Below are positions 1 to 8,326 of a DNA stretch of 64,000 nt, piece by piece. The stretch comes from Prasinococcaceae sp. CCMP 1430. Its lineage: Eukaryota > Prasinodermophyta > Palmophyllophyceae > Prasinococcales > Prasinococcaceae. A model generated the notes under the pieces. The model made no database searches. It saw nothing but the letters and a program-made list of their open reading frames with translations, and was not told the DNA's origin. Position 1 is the stretch's first letter; each line of letters opens with the position of its first letter. The position numbers and the translations under genes are program-made. The DNA lies in contig RQSC01000014.1 of assembly GCA_013416795.1 (NCBI GenBank), positions 486,768-550,767 of the forward strand, given 5' to 3'.

Positions 1-186
1 GCGCCATGCAGCGCCCCCGGCGTCCAGGGCCTGGCGCCCGCAGTGGCCGCGCGGGTGTGCGCCGCGCTGCGCGCGCGCGGCGTCGCCGGGGGCAGCGACG
101 CGCCCGACGACATCGTGGCGGCTGCCAGGGAGGTGCTGCGCGAGGAGGCCGCGGCCCAGGCCGCAGCGCCAGCCGCGACGGCGTAG
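1..186 (+). CDS. C-terminal end of an unidentified protein (5' truncated by window edge)
   Basis: Frame 1 is open from the first base and ends at TAG 184-186, giving 61 residues. The composition (Ala, Arg, Glu) and a helix-like tail containing DDIVAAAREVLREEAAAQAA look like real coding sequence, because the frame shows normal amphipathic helix patterning rather than Arg/Pro shadow-frame composition. I do not recognise the family. It does not resemble the N-terminal part of the ITPase whose last exon lies 300 bp downstream, so I treat it as a separate gene. Confidence 0.4.
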   Translation, partial: APCSAPGVQGLAPAVAARVCAALRARGVAGGSDAPDDIVAAAREVLREEAAAQAAAPAATA

Positions 187-494
187 CAGAGCGGTGTGCG
201 GGCTGTGTTTCGTGTCTGTACAGTAACAAAGTGTGTGTACACAGGGAGGCGCGAGCGCCGCCGCCGCCGCGCCACAGCAGAGCCTCAGCGCGCCGCTGGG
301 GCCGACCGCTTGTCTCGGGCGCGTTCCTCGCGCGCGGCCGTGAGGCCAAGAGCCTGGGGGCAGGAACTCTCGGAGAGGCCCGGCGCGTGGCGATGGGCGC
401 GCCGTCCGGTGCGCCGCGCAGCGCGCGCCTGGGGCGGCGCGGACGCTCACATGCGCACACACACGTGCACACACACATGCACACGCAAACATAG
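187..494. other. Non-coding stretch between unknown gene tail and ITPase exon
   Basis: No frame looks coding. It holds a CA/GT-rich stretch (about 455-490, alternating acacac and cacatg) running into a plausible splice acceptor, catag, at 490-494. It is probably part of the intron that precedes the ITPase exon, overlapping the 3' region of the upstream gene. None of the expected ITPase N-terminal motifs can be found here. Confidence 0.4.
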
Positions 495-746
495 GCCGCC
501 CAGGCCGTGTGCCTGTTCGCGTACACCGCCGGCCCCGGCTGCGAGGTGCACCTGTTCGAGGGCGTGACGGAGGGCACCATCGTGCCCGCTCGCGGCCCGA
601 CCACCTTCGGCTGGGACCCCATCTTCCTGCCCGACGGCCACGAGCAGACGTACGCGGAGATGAGCAAGGAGGACAAGAACGCCATCTCGCACAGGTACAG
701 GGCGTTGCAGAAGCTCAGCGCCTTCTTCGGCGCGGGGCAGCAGTGA
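495..746 (+). CDS. ITPA: Inosine triphosphate pyrophosphatase (ITPase/HAM1), last exon only
   Basis: The exon encodes [11 protein letters not shown], then a [18 protein letters not shown] block, the [15 protein letters not shown] motif and a short tail ending at TGA 744-746. These are the C-terminal signatures of the Ham1/ITPA family, which hydrolyses ITP, dITP and XTP to the monophosphates and so cleans the nucleotide pool. The exon starts after the AG at 493-494 in the correct phase. About 110 N-terminal residues (including the substrate-binding TGNxxK and the central GLPGP region) should precede it but are absent from bases 1-494, where another gene ends at 186. The gene is therefore broken, has a very long intron spanning the neighbour, or reflects misassembly. 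Identity of the exon is secure; its functional state is unknown. Confidence 0.85.
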   Translation, partial: AAQAVCLFAYTAGPGCEVHLFEGVTEGTIVPARGPTTFGWDPIFLPDGHEQTYAEMSKEDKNAISHRYRALQKLSAFFGAGQQ

Positions 747-1053
747 CGGCCGCGGCAGGCGACGAAGCGGCGACGGCGAAAACCGCCGCCGCGTGCGCGC
801 GCAAGCGCGCCGTGTGAGCGGCCCTCCGCCGCACGCCACGCGCGCTCTGGCAGCTCGGGCTCTGAGCGCAACCGAGACACGATCAAACATCGTACGGTGT
901 ACGTCGCGCCATCCGCGCGCGCCAGCGCGCTACTATAGTACTCCAACAGAGTTCGCCCCGGGGCGCCTCGCCCGCTGGCTCCCTCCAGGGGTTGTGCCTC
1001 CTCTCGATGAACATCTCTCAGCTCGCCGCGTGCGCGCCGTGCGCACGCACTGC
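747..1053. other. Convergent intergenic region, ITPase / SURNod19 protein
   Basis: This is the 3' region shared by two converging genes. It contains no coding-like frame, repeat or RNA gene that I can recognise. Confidence 0.5.
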
Positions 1054-3050
1054 TCAGCGCGCCTTGCTCAGCTCCAACGCCCCTGGGGTCTGCTCGGCGC
1101 CCATGGCCTCGTACATCCGATTCTGCTCGCGGCGTCGGCGGCGCACATACATCACGCCGCCAGCGATCGCGGCCACCACCGCGAGCGCAATCAGGGCCAC
1201 CGCCAGGCCCGATCCGCCCCAGCCGTCGCTGCTCGAGTCTTGCGGCGGCGACGGCTGCGAGGACGGCGTAGGCGGCGCAGCCGCTACGCCAGGCGGCGGC
1301 GGGCTCGGCGGCGAGTCAACGTGGTAGGCCATGATCAAGTAGCTCATCACGTTCTGGTGCGTGCCTCCTTCGATGGCGATTCTGGTGTCGTTTTGGCCGA
1401 CGAAATACCAGCCGTCGACGCGCAGCTTGTCGCCCTTCCTGACCAGGAGCGGCTCGGCGCGGCCGCCGCTGGCGGTGTCAGCGCCGGGGCCAATGCACTC
1501 CGACATCTCGACGAGGTATCCGAGCTCGTTTCCCGCTTCGCCTGCCACAGTCCCGTAGCGCGGCCAGCTTGCGCACTGCACCTCCCCGTTGAGGCGGAGC
1601 GTGACGTTGATCGCGCCGATGTGCTGGTGACCATAGGCATGGACAATGTGTCCATCAAAGTCGGCGTCGATTTCGACGCTGGCCACGTGCTCCGGCGCGG
1701 TGTTGTTCTCCTGGACGCTGTAGAAAGTCTCGCAGTCCGGCGCCGTTAGCACGCCTATCTCGACGGCCTGAACCTCTTCCGGGCACACCGTGTAGTTGAC
1801 CTCGTAGCGCAAGAAGTACTCGATCTCGTCAGGCACACTCTCGGTGGACTCAGGTGTGGTGGGACAACCGCAGGTGTTCTCGTAGCAGTACGCGGAGTCG
1901 CCGCAGCATTGGAAGAGACCGTCAGTGTCGCTGGTGCAATCTGAGCCCTTCGAGTCAAACCCCGGAGTATAGTGGCACTCGATGCACTCCTTGATCGCCC
2001 GCGGCGTGTCGGCCGACGCAGCAGTTGCGTTGGCATCCTCCGCAAGGGGCGCCAACCCCTGCGTTCGCAGGAGGTGGACGTTGGCCATGAAGTAGCGGCC
2101 TGCTGGAATGACGTAGCCGTATCCTTCGGGCAGGCGAACGGAGGAGTGCCGCGACTCGGCACCGATGCCAAACGTGAACGTGGGATCGTGACCGTGGTGA
2201 TGAAATGACTTGCACAGTGCATTTTCGTAGTCCTGGTACATTGCTACCCAGTGGTGATCGTAGCACTCGCTGAGCGGCGCAGGCACAAGGTCTTCGTACG
2301 CCGGCGGCTCCTCGGTCTGCGTCGCGTCCAGCGGCCGGCGGCCGATGTCGCCCGAAAATCCCGTGAGTGCGATGGCCGCCCCGGCGGCGGCGCCCGCCGC
2401 GCCACCGGGATCGCCTGGCATTGCGATTGGGGTGTCCTGCATGTTTGTGGCGGGGGCAGTAGTAGTAGAGGGAGCAAGCGAGCAAGAGGGATCAGCAGTA
2501 GTGGACATAGACGCTGCCGCACGGTGCTCGCGCACGCGCCATCCCGCCTGCCGCCTCACGGCCTCGGGCTATCGTGAGGACGTTTTCGTGCGCTTGCGCG
2601 TGCGTCGCGCTGATGTGCGAAAAGTGTGCCGCGGCCTATAGAGAACGTCGGGCGTCCACAGTCACCGGCCGTCATCGCCATCATGACTCATGAGGCTGTC
2701 TGCTACACTCCCCCCCCCCCCCCCCCCGTGCGCGCCATCCGTCCGCGCCACCTTTTGCTCGCGCACCTTCGGGTTGGTGAACACGAACTCGCCCGGCCGC
2801 AGCACCTGCGCAGGCGCGACAGCAGGCCGTCCGTCAGTCTGCCATCCAGGAGCAGGCGCCAACGATGGGATCGGGGCCCCTCGCGCGCGCTCGAGAGCAC
2901 ACGCACCATGCCTTTGGACACGTAGCGTGCCGTGCGCACGGCGCAGGCGCCCGACGGTTGCGCTTCCGGGGGCGCCTCGGCGCCCGCCGCCATCAGCGGG
3001 GCGACGCGCACAAACAGCGCCGCCGCCGCGGCGAGCGCGCGCATGGGCAT
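1054..3050 (-). CDS. SURNod19-domain secreted/membrane protein
   Basis: Three exons, all joined in phase 0: 3050-2907 (signal peptide, 48 codons), 2805-2767 (13 codons) and 2436-1054. Donors are GTGCGT and GTGCGC; the second acceptor follows a long pyrimidine tract. The 521-residue product starts with a hydrophobic leader (MPMRALAAAAALFVRVAPLM), then the SURNod19 (stress up-regulated Nod 19, PF07712) blocks: RTARYVSKGM-VLRPGEFVF, a DHHW motif, a Cys-rich insertion, GHQHIGAINVTLRLNG, an NELGYLVEMS block and a final MSYLIMAYHV strand. A Pro-rich linker, one transmembrane helix and a basic RRRRR stop-transfer tail follow, so it is probably a type I surface protein. Plant members are wound- or stress-induced and of unknown activity. 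The 18-C homopolymer (2710-2727) sits in intron 2. An unspliced start at an ATG near 2508 is the alternative, but it loses the signal peptide and first domain strands. Confidence 0.85.
2710..2727. repeat. Poly-C tract (18 nt)
   Basis: An uninterrupted run of 18 C on the + strand lies in the second intron of the SURNod19 gene. Its length is likely to vary or to be misread by sequencing. Confidence 0.95.
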
Positions 3051-3516
3051 GCGCAAACGGTGGCAGCTGAGCCTCCTCGTTGAATGGTGCCCTCTCTCTC
3101 ACGCGCTAGGCCCCCCGGCGCACCGCACGCGCGCTGTGTGTGCCACCGCCGCTGCCCCCTGCGATGCCGACCTGCGCGACCGCTGGCTGTCACCGCTCTC
3201 TTTGCTCGGCAGTCGGCACGCGCTCGACACACGCGCCGCTGAGTTCTTTGGCGCGCTCTCGCTTTCGATTTGCGCGGCGCCGGCGGGAAAGGTTGGGTCG
3301 CGACGCTCCCCCCCACGGCCGCCACACCCAAGGCCGCAGGCGCCCGCGCTGGCGACGGGGCCGGGTGCGTCTGGAGGGGCAGCCGAGCGTGGGACCGCGT
3401 CGCAGAGCCCCAGCTCCGCACGCGCGCCCGCCTAACCCACCCCACCCGAACCCCAGCGACCGCCGCGTAGGCGGGGGGGCGCCGTCCGCGCCTGCCCGCG
3501 CGCGCCGGAGCCCGCC
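3051..3516. promoter_or_regulatory. Divergent promoter region, SURNod19 protein / XAP5
   Basis: These 466 bp separate two outward-facing start codons (3050 on -, 3517 on +). It must hold both 5' UTRs and both promoters. I see no TATA box or obvious repeated element; sequence is GC-rich throughout. Confidence 0.55.
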
Positions 3517-5035
3517 ATGTCGGGCTTCAACCCGGTCGCCAACGCCGCCAAGGTGCAGCGCCTCAACGAGAAGCGCGACAAGGAGCTCAAGGAGCTGAAT
3601 CGCAAGCGCGAGGAGGCCGCCGCGCGCTCCGCCGGCGCCGGCCTCAAGTCCTTCGGCGCCGCGCGCGTCACGCTCGACGCCGCCGTCGCCGCCCAGACCG
3701 TGGGCCTCGTGAGCCGCGACGACTTCCTGGCGACACGCAAGCGCCTCGAGGCCGAGTCAGAGGCGGAGGCGGCCGCCAAGGCGGAGGCCCTGAGGGCCGG
3801 CGCGGCAGCGAAGCAGGCGGCGGAGAAGAAGGCCCTCGCAGAGAAGCGCCGGAAAGAGAGGAGCGCGCTCTCCTTCTATGATGAGGACGACGACAGCGAC
3901 GGGAGCGACGACGAGAGCGACGGCAGGTGCGATGACGCAGAGCGCGCGGATCGGCGACTGGACGCGCGCGCGCGCGCGGGTGGGTCGATGCGCGCGCCTC
4001 AAGGGATATACCCACGTGCGCGAGCCATGCCGCCGCGCGCTGCTCGTCCGGCGCCGCGCGCGGCGCCGCGCGCTCCTCCCCCTCCCGGCGCTGACGGCGG
4101 CGCGCCGATCTCCCCGAGCGCGGCCGGGCGTGCGGTGTCGCTCCCGCTCCGCGCGCGCGCGGTCCGCGTCGACCCTCGCGTTGCCGCGCCCATCCGCAGC
4201 GAGGACGCCCCTGCCCCGCCCAAACGTGCCCGCAAGATCGGCAAGGACCCCGGCGCCTCGACCGACTTCCTGCCCGATCGCGACCGCGAGGCCGAGGCGG
4301 CCGCGGCGCGAGAGGCGCTCGCTGCGGACTGGCGCGCGCGCGAAGACGAGCTCAAGCAGAACGACATCTCCATCACCTACTCGTTTTGGGACGGCCGAGG
4401 CCATCGCCGCAACATCAGCGTCAAGCGCGGGGCCACCGTGGGCGACTTCCTGGACGCCGTGCGCAGGCAGCTCGCGTCGGAGGGCTTCAGGGAGATGAAG
4501 GTGCGTGGGTGTGGCCACGGAGGGAAATTGGGCAGGGAGGGCGGCAGGAGATGGTGACGCGAGCGAGCACCGCGCACGCGCACCACCCAGCTGGCGCACC
4601 ACGGAGCTCTCTCTCTCTCTCTACCTACCTCTACCTCTAGCTCTCTCTGGTCGTCCTCGGTCGGGACGCTGGCGCGCCGCCGGCCCTGCCGCTGACTCGC
4701 CGGATGTCCACGGCCCTCTTTCTCGCGCCCCGCCCTGTCCCACCCTGTCTTGCCTCGCCCCGCGTCCTCTCGCCTGGCGTTGTGCCTCCCTCGTTCGGCC
4801 TCGGCGGCCGACGCGCGTGCGCGGCACAGCGCGCCACCACCGCCGACCTGATGTATGTGAAGGAGGATCTGATCCTGCCGCAGGGCGTGACGTTCCACCA
4901 CCTCATTTCAACCAAGGCGCGCGGCAAGTCGGGGCCGCTCTTCCACTTCGACGTCCACGACGACATTCGCCTCAGGGGCGACGCCACCAAGGAGAAGGAC
5001 GAGTCGCACGCCGGAAAGGTCTGCGAGAGGCACTG
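3517..5035 (+). CDS. XAP5/FAM50 family nuclear protein (3' truncated at contig join)
   Basis: Three exons: 3517-3926, 4200-4500 and 4830-5035, with GT-AG introns of 273 and 329 nt; phases agree (2, 0). The N-terminus ([16 protein letters not shown]) leads into a charged coiled coil, a short acidic stretch, then [19 protein letters not shown] and [20 protein letters not shown], and finally [22 protein letters not shown] and VHDDIRL. These are the family blocks in order. XAP5/FAM50 proteins are nuclear; the plant member (XCT) acts in circadian and light signalling and in small-RNA/splicing pathways, and human FAM50A associates with the spliceosome. The last exon, expected to encode the conserved end beginning YEKNKHIFPASRW, is missing: the coding match stops at a GTGCGT donor after CERHW at 5035 and a single N follows at 5208. 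This is read as an assembly cut. Confidence 0.92.
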
Positions 5036-5207
5036 GTGCGTCGTACACGCGCGTCCGCGAGGTTTCGGGTGGGCGGGTTGATGCTCGGGGAGCAATGCGC
5101 ATGCCTTGCGCGGCGCGACCGGACTCGCGCGGGAGGACGCTGTGGGTGGCTGACATCGCCGCCATGGTAGTGCTTGTGCGTCCTGGAAGCCGTGTCGTCA
5201 TGTGGGT

Positions 5208-5208
5208 C
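5208..5208. other. Single N, probable contig join
   Basis: Converging genes on either side (XAP5 on the left, IPK1 on the right) both lack their C-terminal coding parts at this base. This is the expected signature of two contigs abutted with a one-base gap. Confidence 0.7.
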
Positions 5209-6322
5209 NCCTCAAACACCGTCAGATTGTTTTGAGGCGTGCGCAGCAACGCGACGAGCGCGCGCTCCACGCGCGCGCGCGCGGCTGCAAGTGCAGGAGC
5301 AAGGTCCTCGTCGCCGCCGCCGCTACCACCGCCGCTCCCAGTGGTATTGCTCACCACATGGGCATGCGCGAAGAGGTCCAGCGGGTCGTACCCGGAGCGG
5401 GAGGTCACCTCACCTCGCCGGGCCTTGTATTCCTGATGCAGCGAGTATCGGCTCATGCCGCTGCAGTGCGCGTCGGTCACCGGCAGACCGCACTTCGGTT
5501 TGATCTCGAAGCACAGAGCACGCGCGCATGCGTCTGCGTGAGCGGTCGCGTGCGCGCCATGATCTGCCTGCGCTGACGCCCGCGCGCTTTCCAAGCCTCT
5601 CCGCCATGCCGCCGCAAGCGCGAGAGCCGCCGACGAGGTGTGGTCGCGCTCGAGCAGCGCGTGCGGCTCGAGCTCCACACCTGCAGGGCCGCCCATGGGC
5701 GCGCTCGCCTTTGCGTGCGTTGCCGGCGCCAGGCCGTCCCTACGCGCCTGTGCGAGCGCGCGCCCGAGCGCGTGCCTGAGGTGTGTGGGCATCTCGAGCG
5801 GCGCAGCATCACAGGGGGTGGCGCTTTGCGGAACGCCACGAGCGGCGAGCCGCGGGCCAGCGACGAGTGCGGCGTACGCACGCGCGCGGTGCGCCCACGA
5901 GCGCGCGCAGGTAATGTCGCTGCCATATCGAGCCCACGCGGCGCGCTCCGACGGCGCCAGTGTGTCTGAGAGCGTGGGGCGCGCGTGTGCCAACGTGCGA
6001 GCGCAGGTGCGAATGCGAGAGAAAGAGGGAGAGCGCGAGTGCGCCGTCGCGTGCGTGTGCGAGAGAGCACGTGCGCGTCAGCAGATGCATTGATGGCAAC
6101 CTTTGCGAGGACACGCGCGCGCGCCAGCGAGCGAGCGGGCAGGGCAAACGCACCGCCTCCTGCGCTACCCCCGACTGCCTTGCGCGCACGCAGCACCATG
6201 CCGGCGAGCGCCGCGTCGGCGCCCGCGTAGGCGAACACCGCGTGCGCACCGCCCTCGTTGCGGTAGCGCCAGTCGGCCGCGGCGCTCGCGGCTGCCGCTG
6301 CCGCCGCATCCCCCACTCCCAC
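5209..6322 (-). CDS. IPK1: Inositol-pentakisphosphate 2-kinase (3' truncated)
   Basis: The N-terminal exon (from about 6322 downward) reads DWRYRNEGGAHAVFAYAG and GMVLRARK, the ATP-binding start of IPK1. The second coding part starts near 5969 after the acceptor gctctcag and reads DTLAPSERAAW, then LVAGPRLAARG, CFEIKPKCG (the EIKPK signature), MSRYSLHQEYK, SGYDPLDLF and TPQNNLTVFE, where the single N at 5208 ends it. IPK1 phosphorylates the 2-position of Ins(1,3,4,5,6)P5 to make phytate (InsP6), which serves phosphate storage and signalling. The C-terminal lobe (normally a further 150 or more residues, with the Asp of the AKDCS motif) is absent at the contig edge. No ATG is in frame upstream of the first exon: the frame begins after a stop at 6371 and 6320-6322 is GTG, so a short first exon is probably still missing. 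The first intron donor is not firmly placed. Confidence 0.9.
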
Positions 6323-6904
6323 CCCTTCATAACGCCCCCGCCGCGCGCTGTCCCCGACCGTCGCGGAGGCTCACACCCTCCGCAGCAGTCGCGCAATCCG
6401 AATCAGATTCGGATTTGGCCCCAGTCGCGTCGCCGGATGATAACGAGCAGGATCGGATCGGATCGGATCGGGCCGACGCTCGCGCGAGCGCGTGGCCTCG
6501 CCCGCCCGTTCCAGCGTCGGAAACGGCGGCGCGGGCGACAGCGCGCGCCGCGCGAGGCGGGGCTCGGACCGGAGCCTCGGACGCCGCGGGGGTCACAGAC
6601 AGAGGGGTGAGCATGGCCCCATTGGTGGGGGATGGTTGGGAGAAGCCCGGGCGGGGGGCCGTCAAGTGTGGATGGCGTATAGATAGGGGAGGGTGTCAGA
6701 AATGGTGTCTACTACCCGCTCTCTCTCTCTCTCTACTAGAGAGAGAGCCTAGCTAGCTACGGTAGCTATAGAGAGACACCTCTCTACCGCGGCGGCCTCA
6801 GCCAGAGCGGCACCACGCGGCCCTTTCCAGCGAGCGAAAGCGAGCGAGCGAGCCGGAGCGCTTGTCTTTGTGGTCGGACGCGTCGCGGTGCGCGGCCTGG
6901 CGCT
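6323..6904. other. Intergenic region upstream of IPK1 with short repeats
   Basis: This is the 5' flank of IPK1 and 3' flank of the next gene on the same strand. It contains a GATCG repeat (about 6452-6471) and a CT/GA hairpin (listed separately). No coding-like frame is seen. Confidence 0.5.
6719..6783. repeat. CT/GA inverted repeat with secondary stem
   Basis: A run of CT dinucleotides is followed, around a single central C, by its complement (ctctctcta-c-tagagagag). A second small palindromic section (tagctagctacggtagcta) and a further GA/CT pair (agagacacctctct) follow. It could extrude as a hairpin. It lies about 120 bp downstream of the ICL-family gene's stop, so a role in 3' end formation is possible but unproven. 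Confidence 0.6.
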
Positions 6905-7435
6905 CTACGGCGGCGTCTCGGCCGCTCCCGGCGTCGCGTAGCGCTCGCCCAGCCGGTCGTGCTGCGGCCACTGCACCGCCTCGCGGATCTGCTGGAGGCT
7001 GGGCTGGGCCTGGGCGGGCACGTTGTCGGCCTCCACTGCGTCGAGCGCCAGCTCCATCCCCGCCATGGCGCCGCCCATGACGCTGAGCGGGTAGGCGACC
7101 ACGGCGAAGCCCAGCTCCGCGAGGCGCGAGCGCGGCAGCAGCGGCGTCTTGCCGCCGCCCTCGAGGTTGTTGGCCATCTTGGGCACGTGCGGCGCCTGCT
7201 CGCAGAGCGCCATCATCTCCGCCTCGCTCTCGAGCGCGTCCACAAAGAGCACGTCGGCACCCGCCTCGGCAAACGCCCGCACGCGCGCCAGCGCCTCGTC
7301 GATGCCCTCGGCCTGGCGCGCGTCGGTGCGCGCCACCACGCAGATTGCGTCGGAGGGCCCGCCCGCGCCGGCCGCGCCCAGCTCGGCGGCGATGGCGTCG
7401 CGGGCGTCGAAGATCGCGCGCTCGGCCGTGCGATC
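6905..7435 (-). CDS. Isocitrate lyase/PEP mutase family enzyme, C-terminal half (5' truncated)
   Basis: The frame ends at TAG 6905-6907 and is open to the single N at 7436. It encodes DAICVVARTDARQAEGIDEA, then RVRAFAEAGADVLFVDALES, VPKMANNLEGGGKTPLLP and VVAYPLSVMGGAMAGM. This is the typical second half of the PrpB/carboxy-PEP mutase branch of the ICL superfamily: the VARTDA strand, the AGAD-FVDA metal-site neighbourhood and the P-M-N-x-x-EGG-TP loop. Such enzymes cleave or form C-C or P-C bonds in 2-methylisocitrate, oxaloacetate-like or phosphonate substrates; the actual substrate cannot be told from this half. The N-terminal half, with the catalytic KKCGH-type motif, lies beyond the N. 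Although the frame continues through the N, the sequence on the other side does not belong to this family. Confidence 0.85.
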   Translation of the reverse strand, partial: DRTAERAIFDARDAIAAELGAAGAGGPSDAICVVARTDARQAEGIDEALARVRAFAEAGADVLFVDALESEAEMMALCEQAPHVPKMANNLEGGGKTPLLPRSRLAELGFAVVAYPLSVMGGAMAGMELALDAVEADNVPAQAQPSLQQIREAVQWPQHDRLGERYATPGAAETPP

Positions 7436-7436
7436 N

Positions 7437-7687
7437 GTGCGGTCGGCCCACGCGAAGCACAGATCGTTGGCGCGCTGCAGCACGTGGCGCCAGTCGATGC
7501 CCTCCTCAAAGGCTGCCCTCCCCTGCACCTCGTCGTACACGCCGCGCGCGGCCAGCCCCTCGTGCGCGACGCGCTCGTAGCGCTCCTCCTCGAGCGACTC
7601 GCATGCGCCGAACACGAGCGCGGCGCGCATGTCATCGTCGCCCTCCCAGCAGTGCTCGTAGCGCGGCGCGTGGAACGCCGCCTCCAT
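7437..7687 (-). CDS. Unidentified protein, N-terminal fragment (3' truncated)
   Basis: Starting at ATG 7685-7687 (reading MEAAFHAPRYEHCWEG) the frame gives about 83 residues with many acidic and aromatic residues (for example WRHVLQRANDLCFAWADR just before the N at 7436). It looks like genuine coding sequence but I cannot assign a family. Its apparent in-frame fusion to the ICL-family enzyme across the single N is probably accidental. Confidence 0.5.
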
Positions 7688-8326
7688 CTCGCGCGGCGCG
7701 GAGCGGCGCGAGGCGCGAGGCGAGGCGACGCAGCCGTCAACCCAACGCCCCGCGGCGCCGCGGCGAGGCGCGCCATCGCGCCCCCTCCCCCGCTCCCTCG
7801 CAGCTGCCGGCGGGCGCTCTGGCGCCGGGCGCGCACAGCCCACGCCAGCACGCGCAGGGCGTGAGCGCCCCCAGCAGTCGGGCGTGTGTGGATGGGGTTT
7901 GGGTTGGGGCTTTCGATTTTTGGGTATTGGCTCGGATGTCCGTGAGCGGAAATAGAGCATGGCATCGCAATACTGTACCATGATGGTACCGCCTCCTGGT
8001 GCGTGCGTGTACTGCGCGCGCGCGCGCCGAAGCGCCTGCACTTCTTGAAGTGCAGAGCACGTACTTCCACCGCAGCCCATCTCCGTCGCGACCCTCTACT
8101 CTCTAACTAGAACTACTAGCCAGAGGCCCCTAATGGCAAAGCCAAAGCTCACATTTATGCATTAGATCGCACTACGTGGACCGTCCGGGCGCCATAGGCC
8201 ATTCTGGGCCGACGGGATGCCTAATCGCTTGTGTTACGCACTGGCGTGCGCGGACGCGCCGGCCCGGGCCGCGTCCGAGCGCGTCCGAGTCCGCGCCATC
8301 CGAGGCGTGCGCCACGGTGCGCCGCG
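7688..8326. other. Intergenic region with short palindromes
   Basis: The region contains an AT-richer patch (7905-7990), a 15-bp palindrome gtaccat-g-atggtac (about 7976-7990) and an inverted repeat gcacttc-tt-gaagtgc (about 8038-8053). These lie upstream of the unidentified gene starting at 7687 and downstream of the ceramide synthase gene, so they may be promoter or 3' end elements. No gene is visible. Confidence 0.45.

Noticed and set aside
2244-2522. Signal-peptide-like Leu/Pro-rich reading frame at the SURNod19 5' end
   Set aside because: It is a translation of the pyrimidine tract of intron 2; a better upstream signal peptide and in-phase exons exist.
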